Origin: Pseudomonadota bacterium
Lineage (GTDB): Bacteria; Pseudomonadota; Alphaproteobacteria; Caulobacterales; Caulobacteraceae
DNA length: 64,000 bases
Reading direction: 5' to 3'
Assembly (NCBI GenBank): GCA_023390245.1
Contig: JAEWDF010000119.1
Location: forward strand, 36,504-100,503
The notes beneath the pieces were generated by a model. It was not told the DNA's origin, did no database searches, and was given only the letters and a program-made list of their open reading frames with translations. Position numbers and translations under genes: made by a program. Shown here piece after piece: positions 34,910 through 43,924 of this stretch. Numbering within the stretch: position 1 is the first letter of the stretch; the number at the start of each line of letters is the position of its first letter.

Positions 34910-36781
34910 ATGAAGGCCGAATTGACGAAGAATATCCGCCGATGGGCGCTGCTGGCGGGATGCGCGGCGCTGGCGCTTGGGACGGCTGCGGTGGCCCAGG
35001 ACGCGACGCCGCGCGTCATCGCCGTGGCCAATCCGGCCAGCACCACCATCGTGGTGGACGCGCCGGCCCCGGTTCCGGCCTGGGCCCTGGCCGAGCGGGC
35101 GGTGATCGCCGCCAACGCCGAGGGGGTCAAGGCCTTCCTGGACGCCTTCGTGGATGGACGAGGCTATCTGCGCGGCCTGGAGCACTACGGCATCACCGAC
35201 GGCGCCGACGACGCGGTGGAGCCGATCCGCAACTGGCCCATCGCCCACGCGGCCGGCGGCGACGACTCCATCATCGACGCCTGGAGCCACGTCTGGGAGA
35301 ACCATCTCGACCAGTATTCCCGCGCCCGCGTGCCCGAGGTCGAGGCCGTGTCGGAGGGAATCTACTATCGCGAGTTCATGCCCCAGTTCGACTGGGAGCA
35401 CATCAGCGAGGGCCTGGCCGGCTTCTACTTCTACGGCCTGAGCCGGCCCTACGACCGCCGGTACGAGACGCGCCTGCGCCGCTACGCCGGCTTCTACATG
35501 AACGAGGATCCCTCGGCGCCGAACTACGACCCCGAGCATAAGATCATCCGCAGCCTGTTCAACGGCAGCCGGGGGCCGCGCCTGACGCCGCCCAACGCCA
35601 CCGACTGGGACGGACCCGAAATCCCTGGCGGCGATCCGGGCCGTCGCACGCGCTTCCTGAACTCCGAGAACATCTTTGGCGATCACCCGCTGAACCTGAA
35701 CACGGTCCAGTTGGCCTTCCACGCCTATCTGGTGACCGGCGAGGACAAATACCGGAACTGGGCGCTGGAGTACGTCGACGCCTGGCGCGGCCGGATCGAC
35801 CAGAACGGCGGCAACATCCCCTCCAACATCGGTCGGGACGGCGCGATCGGCGGCGAATGGGGCGGCAAGTGGTACGGCGGCGTCTTCGGCTGGAATTCGC
35901 CGGACGAAGGGGTGCGCAACTACGTCTTCCGCGGCCCGCCCGAAGCCTTCGGCGACGCCCTGCTGCTGACCGGCGACCAGCGCTACACCGGCGTGATCCG
36001 CCGCCAGCTCGACAATCTTTACGCCCAGCAGCGGGTCGTGAACGGCCATGTGCAGGTTCCGCACTATTATGGCGACCAGGGCTGGTACGGCTTCTATGAC
36101 GTGGACGGCCGCTCGCCGGGCCTGGGCAACCGGCGCCGGGTCGAGACGGACATCTACATCTGGGGCCTGGAGCAGCACGACCTGGCGCGTCTGCCCAGGA
36201 CCGGCTGGATCGGCTTCCTGGAGGGCCAGCGGCAGGACTATCCGGTCCAGGCCTTCCAGGCCGCGCTGGAGACCATTCGCGAGGCGGCCCGGCGCATCCG
36301 CGACGACGACACCACCCTGCAATATCCTGTCGGCATCACCCGGTGGGAGCGGTCGAACCCGGTGGCCACCGAGGCCCTGGTCAACCTGACCATGGGCGGC
36401 GCCGATCCGGGCGGCTCGGGCCATGGGCCGATGCCGCTGCACACCCAGGTGCGCCATTTCGATCCCGACGCCCGCCGGGCCGGCCTGCCGCCGGACGTGG
36501 CGGCCCTGGTCGAGAAGATCGAGCCGGGCTCGATCGTGCTGACCCTGGTCAACACCAGCCCGCTGACCGAGCGGACGGTGACGGTGCAACTGGGCGGCTA
36601 TGGCGAGCATCGCTGCACTTCGATTCGCACGCGCTCCGGGACCGTCCGCTGCGACGGCCGCGCCTTCAACGTGCGGCTGACGCCGGGATCCAGCGAGACG
36701 CTGACGATTGGCGTCGATCGCTACGCCTATCGACCGACGCTCGACTTCCCATGGGACCAGGGAGCGCCGGCGACGAACTGA
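34910..36781 (+). CDS. Exported protein of unknown family, probable (alpha/alpha)-barrel carbohydrate enzyme
   Basis: The 623-residue protein has signal peptide MKAELTKNIRRWALLAGCAALALGTAAVAQ. The mature part is rich in aromatic and acidic motifs: EHISEGLAGFYFYGLSRPYDRRYETRLRRYAGFYMNEDP, IIRSLFNGSRGPRLTPPNATDWDGPE, FGDHPLNLNTVQLAFHAYLVTGEDKYRNWALEYVDAW, IGGEWGGKWYGGVFGWNSPDEG and PHYYGDQGWYGFYDVDGR. Repeated helix pairs of the type LAFHAYLVTGEDKYRNWALEYV suggest a toroid. The C-terminal 100 residues look like a beta-sandwich. I know similar conserved sequences only as hypothetical proteins. Lying 76 bp ahead of a carbohydrate TonB receptor and after pectin genes, it could be an uncharacterised lyase or hydrolase. 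ATG 34910 has AGGGTAGGGG upstream. Confidence 0.75.
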   Translation: MKAELTKNIRRWALLAGCAALALGTAAVAQDATPRVIAVANPASTTIVVDAPAPVPAWALAERAVIAANAEGVKAFLDAFVDGRGYLRGLEHYGITDGADDAVEPIRNWPIAHAAGGDDSIIDAWSHVWENHLDQYSRARVPEVEAVSEGIYYREFMPQFDWEHISEGLAGFYFYGLSRPYDRRYETRLRRYAGFYMNEDPSAPNYDPEHKIIRSLFNGSRGPRLTPPNATDWDGPEIPGGDPGRRTRFLNSENIFGDHPLNLNTVQLAFHAYLVTGEDKYRNWALEYVDAWRGRIDQNGGNIPSNIGRDGAIGGEWGGKWYGGVFGWNSPDEGVRNYVFRGPPEAFGDALLLTGDQRYTGVIRRQLDNLYAQQRVVNGHVQVPHYYGDQGWYGFYDVDGRSPGLGNRRRVETDIYIWGLEQHDLARLPRTGWIGFLEGQRQDYPVQAFQAALETIREAARRIRDDDTTLQYPVGITRWERSNPVATEALVNLTMGGADPGGSGHGPMPLHTQVRHFDPDARRAGLPPDVAALVEKIEPGSIVLTLVNTSPLTERTVTVQLGGYGEHRCTSIRTRSGTVRCDGRAFNVRLTPGSSETLTIGVDRYAYRPTLDFPWDQGAPATN

Positions 36782-36786
36782 GGGGA

Positions 36787-36802
36787 CGCGGCTTCGGCCG
36801 CG
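36787..36802 (+). other. UUCG-capped hairpin between the unknown enzyme gene and the TonB receptor
   Basis: CGCGGC, TTCG, GCCGCG: a 6-bp stem with the very stable UUCG tetraloop, 6 bp after the stop codon at 36781 and 55 bp before the receptor ATG. It has no U-run, so it is more likely an mRNA processing or stability element within an operon than a terminator. Confidence 0.5.
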
Positions 36803-36857
36803 GCCCGCGACGGGGAGGCCGCACACCTAAGAGGCGGCAGGAGGAGGAGAATCGACC

Positions 36858-39644
36858 ATGTTCAGGAATCGCATCGAACACATGAGAAGCGGCGCTTGCG
36901 TCGCCGCTCTCGCCCTGGCCGCGGCCACCGCCGCCGCCGCGCAGGAGACGCCGCAATCCGCGCCCACCGAGGTGGAGGAGATCGTCGTCACCGGCTTCCG
37001 CGCCAGCCTGCAGAGCGCCACCAACATCAAGCGCAATGAATCCGGCGTCGTCGACGCCATCGTCGCGGAGGACATCGCCGCCTTTCCCGACATGAACCTG
37101 GCGGAGTCGCTTCAGCGGATCCCCGGGGTGGCCATCACCCGCGTGGGCGGCGAGGGCCGCCAGATCTCGGTGCGTGGCCTGGGCCCGGACTATACCCGCG
37201 TCCGCATCAACGGCATGGAGGCCCTGGCCACCTCGGGCGGCACCAGTTCGGGCGGCGCGGTCGGCAACAACAGGGGACGCGGTTTCGACTTCAACATCTT
37301 CGCCTCGGAGCTGTTCAACCGGCTGACGGTGCGCAAGTCCGCCTCGGCCGATGTGGAGGAAGGCTCGCTGGGCGCCACGGTCGACCTGAACACCAGCCAG
37401 CCGTTCGACTACCGGGAGCCGACCTTCGTGGCGGCCGCCCAGGTCGGCTACAACGACTTCTCCGGCAATTCCGACCCGCGCATCGCCATTCTGGGATCGC
37501 GGACCTGGATGGACGGCAAGATCGGCGCCCTGGCCAGCGTCGCCTTCGGGCAGCGCAACACCCTGGAGGAACTGCACGGCACCACCCGCTGGGGACCGGC
37601 CGGGGCCAACAGCGGCTTCGCCGACACCAGCGCCCTTCCAGGCTACAATTGGACCGCCAACTCGGCCGACGGCGTCTTCCATCCCCGCAATCCCAGCTAC
37701 AACAGCTACGAGCATTCCGAGGATCGGCTGGGCATAACCGCCGGTCTGCAATTCCGCCCGTCCGACCGGACGCTGATCTCGCTTAACGGCCTGTACGGCA
37801 AGCTTGAAGGCGAGCGCGACGAACGGCTGCTTCAGGCCATTTCATTCTCGCGTAGTGGAGCCGCCGGCAAGGCGGGCACGACCATCGTGGGCGGCGAGGT
37901 CGATGAGAACAACAACCTGATCTACGGCGTCTTCGACGGCGTCGACATGCGCAGCCAGGCTTCGCACCACGAACTGTCGACCACCTTCAAGCAGGTGACC
38001 CTCGACTTCCGTCACGACCTCACCGACCGTCTGACCCTCACCGGCATGGTCGGCCGGGCGGAGTCCGATTTCGATTCGCCGGTGAACGTCACCGTCACCT
38101 TCGAGAACCTGGACAGCGACGGCTATTCCTACGACTACCGCGGCGGTCGCCGGGCGGCGGCCGTGGCCTTGGGATTCGATCCGACCGACCCAGCCAATTG
38201 GGCGACCGTGCCGGGGAACTCCGCCCTGAACATCGATCAGAACGAGGTGTCGAACACCTTCGACAACGCAAAGCTGGGGTTGTCGTATGAGATCAGCCCC
38301 AATCTGCGCATCCACGGCGGTGTCGACTGGCGCAGGTTCGAGTTCGATTCGCAGCGGCGCCTAAGGGTGGCGGGCGAAACGGACATCCCGGTCCTGACGC
38401 CGGCGCAACTGGCGCAACTGTCCACGGTCTTTTCCGGCTTCGGCGACGGCCTGGACCTGCCGAATGGCAGTCCGACGGCCTGGCTGGTTCCCGACGTGAA
38501 GGCCTATATCGAGGCCTTCGACGTATTCAGCAACACTGGCCTGTTCGAGGTTGGCGACATCGAGCAGGCCGAGGCGCGCGGCGGCAACACCTGGGTGACG
38601 GAAGAAAATTTCGGGGCCTATGTGCAAGCCGATTTCAACTTCGCCCTGGGCCGCTTCCCGGTGCGCGGCGACATTGGCCTGCGCTATGTCAATACGGATC
38701 AGAACTCCTCAGGCTATGCGGCGGTGGGGTCGGTCATCCAACTGGTCGACGCCGAGCGCAGCTACGAAAAGTGGCTGCCGTCGCTGAACCTGGCCCTGGA
38801 ACTGTCGGACACGACCCTGGTCCGCTTTGCGGCGGCCCAGACCATCGCGCGACCGCCCCTCGGCAGCCTGAGCCCCGGCGGGGACATCAGCGTCCAGGGC
38901 GGTAACCGCAGCTATTCCAGCGGCAATCCGTACCTTGAGCCGACCGAGTCCAACAACCTGGACCTGTCCTTGGAATGGTATCCGCAAGCCGGCGGCCTGG
39001 TCGCGCTGGGCCTGTTCTACAAGGACATCTCAACCTTCGCCCAGACGCTGCGGACCACGGCTCCCTACAACACCCTGGGCCTGCCGCTGGAGTTGCTGGA
39101 TGGCACCATTGCGGAAGCCACCGATGATTTCGAGGTGACCCGACCGGTCAACACCGACGGCGGGGAACTGTCGGGAGTGGAGATCAACATCCGGCGGGAC
39201 TTCGATTTCCTGCCGGGGTTCTGGTCGAACTTCGGTGCAATGGCGAACTACACTTACGTATCGTCGGACATCGAGTATCTGACGTCCTCCACACCCGGCG
39301 CGCCGACCGTGAATTCGACCCTGGTCGGCCTGTCGAAGAACGCCGCCAACGGCACCCTCTACTATGAGGACGACCGGCTGAGCGTGCGGGGGTCGGTGGC
39401 CTATCGCTCGGGCTATCTGACCCAGGTCCCGGGCCGGAACAGCAACTTCGAGGAAGGCACCAACGAGACGGTGAACTTCGACATGCGGATCAGCTATCAG
39501 CTGAACGACAGCCTCGAGGTCTCCCTGGAAGGCATCAATCTGACCGACGAATTCGAGAACCGCTACGTCGACGTCAGCAACCGCCCGTGGGTCTATTCGC
39601 ATACCGGACGCCAGTTCTACCTGGGGCTCCGCTACACCTACTAG
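36858..39644 (+). CDS. TonB-dependent receptor, Xanthomonas/Caulobacter carbohydrate type
   Basis: The 928-residue protein starts at ATG 36858 behind GGAGGAGGAG. The signal peptide MRSGACVAALALAAATAAAAQ leads to a TonB box TEVEEIVVTGFRASLQSATNIKRNESGVVDAIVAEDIAAFPDMNLAESLQRIPGV and the plug GEGRQISVRGLGPDYTRVRINGMEALATSGG. The barrel ends in GLRYTY. It is closely related in the plug to the receptor at 27071-29938. It is probably cotranscribed with the upstream unknown enzyme and terminated by the hairpin at 39681-39715. It imports an oligosaccharide whose identity the sequence does not give. Confidence 0.93.
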   Translation: MFRNRIEHMRSGACVAALALAAATAAAAQETPQSAPTEVEEIVVTGFRASLQSATNIKRNESGVVDAIVAEDIAAFPDMNLAESLQRIPGVAITRVGGEGRQISVRGLGPDYTRVRINGMEALATSGGTSSGGAVGNNRGRGFDFNIFASELFNRLTVRKSASADVEEGSLGATVDLNTSQPFDYREPTFVAAAQVGYNDFSGNSDPRIAILGSRTWMDGKIGALASVAFGQRNTLEELHGTTRWGPAGANSGFADTSALPGYNWTANSADGVFHPRNPSYNSYEHSEDRLGITAGLQFRPSDRTLISLNGLYGKLEGERDERLLQAISFSRSGAAGKAGTTIVGGEVDENNNLIYGVFDGVDMRSQASHHELSTTFKQVTLDFRHDLTDRLTLTGMVGRAESDFDSPVNVTVTFENLDSDGYSYDYRGGRRAAAVALGFDPTDPANWATVPGNSALNIDQNEVSNTFDNAKLGLSYEISPNLRIHGGVDWRRFEFDSQRRLRVAGETDIPVLTPAQLAQLSTVFSGFGDGLDLPNGSPTAWLVPDVKAYIEAFDVFSNTGLFEVGDIEQAEARGGNTWVTEENFGAYVQADFNFALGRFPVRGDIGLRYVNTDQNSSGYAAVGSVIQLVDAERSYEKWLPSLNLALELSDTTLVRFAAAQTIARPPLGSLSPGGDISVQGGNRSYSSGNPYLEPTESNNLDLSLEWYPQAGGLVALGLFYKDISTFAQTLRTTAPYNTLGLPLELLDGTIAEATDDFEVTRPVNTDGGELSGVEINIRRDFDFLPGFWSNFGAMANYTYVSSDIEYLTSSTPGAPTVNSTLVGLSKNAANGTLYYEDDRLSVRGSVAYRSGYLTQVPGRNSNFEEGTNETVNFDMRISYQLNDSLEVSLEGINLTDEFENRYVDVSNRPWVYSHTGRQFYLGLRYTY

Positions 39645-39680
39645 GCCGCCTGGGTCTCGGCCCATCCTCCCGTGTGGCTC

Positions 39681-39715
39681 GTGGGCGTCGCGGTTTCGCG
39701 GCGCCCACCTTTTTT
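39681..39715 (+). terminator. Rho-independent terminator after the TonB receptor
   Basis: GTGGGCG and CGCG (one mismatch between them), loop GTTT, then CGCG and CGCCCAC, followed by CTTTTTT. It separates the receptor from the convergent sugar-kinase gene. Confidence 0.85.
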
Positions 39716-39769
39716 CGAAGCGGCACCGGTCGCGATCCGTCGAGCAATACGTGATGCGCCAAAGGCCTT

Positions 39770-41221
39770 TCAGAGCATGGTCCGCTCCAGGGCCTCGGCC
39801 CAGGAGTCCAGCGTCCGGCGCAGGCGCTCGGGCGGTGCGGCGGGGGCGAAGAGGCGGTCCTCACCGTCGCCGCCGTCCATCCGCAGGCCCAGGGCCTCCG
39901 CGCCCAGGCGGGCGGCGCCGAGGGCGCTCAGGTCCTGGGAGGCGGGGCGGCGCACGGGCCGGTCCAAGATGTCGGCCAGGGTCTGCGCCAGCATGTCGCT
40001 GGCGGCGGCGCCGCCGTCGACCGACAGCGCGTCCAGGGGGCGATCCAGGTCGGCCTCCATGGCGGCGAAGACATCGCGGATCTGCAGCGCCACGGCGTCG
40101 ATGGCGGCGCGCGCGAGGTGGGCGGGGCGCGTGCCCAGGGTCATGCCGGCGATCAGGCCGCGCGCCTCACTCCTCCAGTGCGGCGCGCCCATGCCGGAGA
40201 AGGCGGGGACCAGGGAGACGCCGCCGCTGTCCTCGACCGTCGCGGCCAGGTCGAACAGGGCGGCTTCGTCCGGAAGGCCCAGCAGGCCCGCGACGATCGT
40301 CAGGCCCTGGCCGGACACGACGATATTGCCCTCCAAGGCGTGGAGCGCGCGGCCGGGCTCGCTCCAGGCGATGGTGCTGGACAGGCCGTGGCCGGAGCGG
40401 ATGCGCCGGTCGGTCACCGTCATCAGCGACGACCCCGTGCCGCAGGTGGCCTTGATGGCGCCGGGACCGCGGATGCCGTGGCCATAGAGCGAGGCGTGGG
40501 AATCGCCCAGCATGGCGCAGATCGGCAGGCCGTCGGGCAGGCCGGTGACGCCGCCGCGCACCCGGCCGAACACCCCGCGCGAAGGCCGGATCTCGGGCAG
40601 GGCCGCCAGCGGGACGCCGAAGAGGTCCGCCAGCGCCGCGTCCCAGGCCAGCGTCTCAAGGTTCATCAACTGGGTGCGCGAGGCGTTGGTATGGTCCGTG
40701 GCGTGGACCGCCCCTCCGGTCAGCTTCCACAGCAGCCAGGAATCGACCGTGCCCACGAGCAGATCGCCCGAGGCGGCGCGCGTGCGGCCTCCCGGCGTCC
40801 GGTCCAGCAGCCAGGCCAGCTTGGTCGCGGAGAACATGGGATCGACGGCGAGGCCGGTCCTGGCCTCGATGTCGTCCTGACGGTCGCGAAGGGCGTCGCA
40901 CAGGGGGCCGGTGCGCCGGCATTGCCACAGCACGAACGGCGCTGCCGGGTCGCCCGAGCGGTCCCACAGCCCCGCCGTTTCGCGCTGATTGGCGATGGCC
41001 AGGCCGGCGATGGGATGGCCGGCGGCGACGATGTCGCCGATGACGCCGACGACGGCCTCCCAGAGGGCGCGTCCATCCTGCTCGGCCCATCCTGGCTGGG
41101 GCGTCAGGGTGATGCTGGGGCGCGAGGCGCGGGCGACGATGCGCCCGCCGCGATCCACCAGCAGGGCCTTGGTGCTGGAGGTGCCCTGGTCGATGGCGAG
41201 GACGCCGCCGGCGGTGCTCAT
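39770..41221 (-). CDS. FGGY-family sugar kinase, probable D-apulose kinase
   Basis: The 483-residue protein starts at ATG 41221, overlapping the transketolase stop by 4 bp. FGGY features: phosphate-1 loop AIDQGTSSTKALLVD (10-23), NQRETAGLWD (78-87, glycerol-kinase-like), catalytic D240 in MLGDSHASLYGHG, ATCGTGSSLMTV and DALSVDGGAAASDMLAQTLADIL. It is closer to glycerol kinase than to xylulokinase. It is cotranscribed with both halves of a transketolase and opposite a sugar ABC importer plus isomerase, which fits the apulose kinase (AplK) of the transketolase-type D-apiose pathway. Erythritol or another keto-sugar kinase is the alternative; no tetritol dehydrogenase is present to support it. 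Confidence 0.8.
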   Translation of the reverse strand: MSTAGGVLAIDQGTSSTKALLVDRGGRIVARASRPSITLTPQPGWAEQDGRALWEAVVGVIGDIVAAGHPIAGLAIANQRETAGLWDRSGDPAAPFVLWQCRRTGPLCDALRDRQDDIEARTGLAVDPMFSATKLAWLLDRTPGGRTRAASGDLLVGTVDSWLLWKLTGGAVHATDHTNASRTQLMNLETLAWDAALADLFGVPLAALPEIRPSRGVFGRVRGGVTGLPDGLPICAMLGDSHASLYGHGIRGPGAIKATCGTGSSLMTVTDRRIRSGHGLSSTIAWSEPGRALHALEGNIVVSGQGLTIVAGLLGLPDEAALFDLAATVEDSGGVSLVPAFSGMGAPHWRSEARGLIAGMTLGTRPAHLARAAIDAVALQIRDVFAAMEADLDRPLDALSVDGGAAASDMLAQTLADILDRPVRRPASQDLSALGAARLGAEALGLRMDGGDGEDRLFAPAAPPERLRRTLDSWAEALERTML

Positions 41222-42168
41222 GCGCGCCCCAGCAGGTCCCTGGCCGCGGCCGCGATACCCGCCGCAGTCAGGCCGCTCTGCTCCATCAGCCACTCGGTCG
41301 AGCCGGTCGGCTGGAAGCCGGCGAAGCCCAGGATGCGCAGCGGGCAGGGCACGCGCGTCGCCAGGATTTCCGCCACCGCCCCGCCCAGGCCGCCGCGCAC
41401 GGAGTGCTCCTCGACCGTCACCACCGCGCCGATCCGCGCGGCGTCGAGGACGGCCGCCTCGTCCAGGGGATTGATCGTCGACATGTTGACCACCCTGGCG
41501 GAAACGCCTTCCGCTTCCAACAGTCGGGCCGCGTCCAGGGCGCGATGGACCATGACGCCCGTGGCGATCACGGCGACATCCCCGCCTCGGCGCAGGGTTT
41601 CGGCCCGGCCGATCTCGAAGTGCGGGTCCTCGCGCGCGATGTCGGGCACGGGCATGCGGCTGACGCGGATGAACATCGGCCCCTCGACGGCGGCGGCGGC
41701 CTTGACCGCCTCGCGCGTCTCCCAGGGGTCGGACGGGACGATGACGGTCAGCGGCGTCATCGGCCGCAGCCAGGCCAGGTCCTCGATCGAATGATGCGTC
41801 GGGCCCAGTTCGCCATAGGCCACGCCGGGCGACATGCCGCACAGCTTCACGTTCGCGCCCGAATAGGCGACATCGGCCTTGATCTGCTCCAGGGCGCGGC
41901 CGGTCAGGAAACAGGACGCCCCGCTGACGAAGGCGACCTTGCCGCCGTTGGCCAGGCCCGCGCCGACCCCGACCATGTTCTGCTCGGCGATTCCGACATT
42001 GATCAGCCGTTCGGGAAAGCGCTTGCGGAAGCCGCCCAGCTTGCTCGAGCCGACGCTGTCGTTGACGACGGCGACGATGCGCGGATCGGCCTCGGCCAGG
42101 GTTTCCAGCGTCTCGGCGAAGGCCTGGCGGCAATCATGGAGCCCGTGGAGGGCGGGGGACGCGCTCAT
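41218..42168 (-). CDS. Transketolase-like protein, C-terminal subunit (probable apulose-4-phosphate transketolase)
   Basis: The 316-residue protein has a pyrimidine-binding domain with catalytic E62 in NVGIAEQNMVGVGAGLA, then GPTHHSIEDLAWLRPMTPLTVIVPSD, and a C-terminal transketolase domain (AVVTVEEHSVRGGLGGAVAEIL). It is encoded separately from the N-terminal half (42165-43007) with a 4-bp overlap, as in two-subunit transketolases. In the known D-apiose pathway such a split enzyme cleaves apulose-4-phosphate and passes the glycolaldehyde unit to glyceraldehyde-3-phosphate, giving xylulose-5-phosphate and dihydroxyacetone phosphate. The assignment rests on gene context; ordinary pentose transketolase activity is possible. 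Confidence 0.85.
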   Translation of the reverse strand: MSASPALHGLHDCRQAFAETLETLAEADPRIVAVVNDSVGSSKLGGFRKRFPERLINVGIAEQNMVGVGAGLANGGKVAFVSGASCFLTGRALEQIKADVAYSGANVKLCGMSPGVAYGELGPTHHSIEDLAWLRPMTPLTVIVPSDPWETREAVKAAAAVEGPMFIRVSRMPVPDIAREDPHFEIGRAETLRRGGDVAVIATGVMVHRALDAARLLEAEGVSARVVNMSTINPLDEAAVLDAARIGAVVTVEEHSVRGGLGGAVAEILATRVPCPLRILGFAGFQPTGSTEWLMEQSGLTAAGIAAAARDLLGRA

Positions 42169-43007
42169 TCAGCCAGCTCCGACAGGGCCTGGGCGTACTG
42201 TTCCGGCGTCGGGCAGCCGTGGTGCCAGTTCGCCTGGTTCTCCATGAAGGACACGCCGCGGCCCTTCACCGTATTGGCGATGACGCAGACGGGCCGGTCG
42301 CCGCGATGGTCAAGGGCGTTCAGGATCTGCCCGGGATCGTGCCCGTCGATCTCCCGCACCTCGAAGCCGAAGGCTATCCAGCGGTCGGCGAGCGGCTCCA
42401 GCGAGACCGTGTCCTCGGTCGGCGCGCCCTGCTGCAGCCGGTTGCGGTCGACGATGACGGTCATGTTCGACAGGCGGCGGTGACCGGCGGTCATGGCGGC
42501 CTCCCAGCAACTGCCCTCCTGAAGCTCTCCGTCGCCGGTCAGGACGAACACGCGGGCGTCGGCGCCGTCCAACTGTCCCGCCACGGCCATGCCGACCGCG
42601 ACGGGCAGGCCGTGCCCCAGCGGGCCGGTGTTGGTCTCCACCCCCGGCAGGTAGCGCCGGTTGGGATGGCCGTTCAGGCGCGAACCGGGCTTCAGATAGG
42701 TTTCCAGCTCCGCCTCGGGAAAGAAGCCGGCGTGGGCGAGGACGGCGTAGAAGGCGCCGGTGCAATGGCCCTTGCTCATGACGAACCGGTCGCGCGCGGG
42801 GGCGTCGGGATGCTTCGGGTCGTGTCGCAGGATGTCGCCGTACAGCGCCGCCAGGATGTCGGCTGAGGACAGGTCCCCGCCGGGATGCCCCTGACCGGCG
42901 CCCACGATCATCGTCAGCGCCGTGCGGCGAATCCACCGCGCCAGATCGCGGACGTTCGCCGCGCGCTCGTCCGGCGAACCGATGTCCGCCGACCTGGGCT
43001 CCGCCAT
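42165..43007 (-). CDS. Transketolase-like protein, N-terminal (thiamine-diphosphate) subunit
   Basis: From ATG 43007 (GGGAGGCG) the product is 280 residues. It has the GHPGGDLSSADILAALYG signature, DRFVMSKGHCTGAFYAVLA, and GHGLPVAVGMAVAGQL. The ThDP motif GDGELQEGSCWEAAMTAGHRRLSNMTVIVDRNRLQQ follows, and the protein ends with HDPGQILNAL and a C-terminal MENQANWHHG. It forms the active site together with the C-terminal subunit. It is the first gene of the minus-strand operon (N subunit, C subunit, kinase) facing the ABC-transporter operon. The intergenic TTTCGA-type repeats probably bind the DeoR regulator encoded in the other operon. Confidence 0.88.
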   Translation of the reverse strand: MAEPRSADIGSPDERAANVRDLARWIRRTALTMIVGAGQGHPGGDLSSADILAALYGDILRHDPKHPDAPARDRFVMSKGHCTGAFYAVLAHAGFFPEAELETYLKPGSRLNGHPNRRYLPGVETNTGPLGHGLPVAVGMAVAGQLDGADARVFVLTGDGELQEGSCWEAAMTAGHRRLSNMTVIVDRNRLQQGAPTEDTVSLEPLADRWIAFGFEVREIDGHDPGQILNALDHRGDRPVCVIANTVKGRGVSFMENQANWHHGCPTPEQYAQALSELAE

Positions 43008-43082
43008 GGGTCGCCTCCCTTGTCCCGTGCGCCGGGATTCCATCTTCGGCCCTGTCTAGGCGGCGCGGTGTCGCGGCGCAAT

Positions 43083-43114
43083 ATCGAAAACTTTCGAAAT
43101 TTATCGAATCGAAG
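43083..43114. promoter_or_regulatory. Clustered TCGAA repeats, putative DeoR operator 1 (transketolase side)
   Basis: ATCGAAAAC, TTTCGAAAT, TTATCGAATCGAA in close succession: four TCGAA units in both orientations, starting 76 bp upstream of the transketolase start. It is strikingly AT-rich for this genome. Repeated TTTCG/CGAAA units are typical of DeoR-family sites. Confidence 0.55.
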
Positions 43115-43212
43115 CGGATTGCTTCGGATTGGCTTGGTGCCGCTCTGATCTGGGTTTCATTTGGTTTGACAAAGCCGGAATCGCGTGAGAGCGTCCGACA
43201 AACGGCAACAGC

Positions 43213-43242
43213 CGAAATCAAAACGACACCATTCGAAAATGA
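43213..43242. promoter_or_regulatory. CGAAA repeats, putative DeoR operator 2 (ABC-transporter side)
   Basis: CGAAATCAAAACGA, then the palindrome CATTCGAAAATGAATG. It lies 56-85 bp upstream of the DUF2291 gene and has the same CGAAA units as the cluster at 43083-43114, so each divergent promoter carries one site. Confidence 0.5.
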
Positions 43243-43297
43243 ATGGGCAGAGGAAAGACAGGAAGCGGTGGGCGGTTCTCGGCGGGACTCTGCGCGG

Positions 43298-43924
43298 ATG
43301 AAGGGAGCGCTCACGGCTTCGCTCCTGGCGCTCGCCGGGCTGGGCGGCTGCAAGGTGGTGTCCGTCGCCGAGGACCAGGCCATGCGCGAGCGGATGGCCG
43401 CCGGATTCGACGCCGCCCGCTATGTGGACGGCCTGTGGGAGCGTCAGGCGCTGCCCTACTGGACCGGGAAGAAGGCGGCGATAAGCGATCTCCTGCCGGA
43501 GGTTCGTCGTGATCCGGACGCCGCCGGGGAGGCGCGGGGCCGCCGGGCTGGCGACGGGTCGCCCTGGGTCTTCGTCGTGGAGGGCGAGGGCGTGGTGCGC
43601 GCGGTGGAGGGCGGCCGCCGAGGCCGCGTCATCGTGGCCGCGCCGGGCGTGGCGGAACCTGTAGCGATCCAGACGGGGCCGGTCGTGTCTGGCTCGACGC
43701 TGCGCGACAGCCTGCCGTTCGTGCAGTTCAACGACTTCGCCAACCAGCTTGTATACGCCGACGTGGCCAACGCCCTGACCGACAAGGCGATGACGCAGGT
43801 CGGGCCGGCGGCAAGGGGGCTCGGGGTCGGCGATCGCGTTCGGTTCGCCGGCGTCGTCGCCGTCGCCTCGCCATCCGATTCCCTGGTCCTGACGCCCTAC
43901 AGCCTGACGCGGAGCGCGTCATGA
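43298..43924 (+). CDS. DUF2291-family lipoprotein associated with a sugar ABC transporter
   Basis: From ATG 43298 the product is 208 residues. It has a lipoprotein signal peptide (MKGALTASLLALAGLGGC, acylated Cys at the end). Features are FDAARYVDGLWERQALPYW, a DGSPWVFVVEGEGVV strand, and GPVVSGSTLRDSLPFVQFNDFANQLVYADVANALTDKA, which is the characteristic conserved block of DUF2291 proteins found beside ribose-type ABC importers. The molecular role is unknown. The last codons overlap the ATPase start (ATGA), so it is the first gene of the importer operon. The ATG is chosen because the signal peptide begins there; the open frame upstream has no signal. Confidence 0.8.
   Translation: MKGALTASLLALAGLGGCKVVSVAEDQAMRERMAAGFDAARYVDGLWERQALPYWTGKKAAISDLLPEVRRDPDAAGEARGRRAGDGSPWVFVVEGEGVVRAVEGGRRGRVIVAAPGVAEPVAIQTGPVVSGSTLRDSLPFVQFNDFANQLVYADVANALTDKAMTQVGPAARGLGVGDRVRFAGVVAVASPSDSLVLTPYSLTRSAS

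Noticed and set aside
39770..43007. Erythritol catabolic operon
   Set aside because: The FGGY kinase and TIM barrel could fit, but no erythritol-phosphate dehydrogenase (EryB type) is present and the split transketolase is better explained by the apiose pathway.
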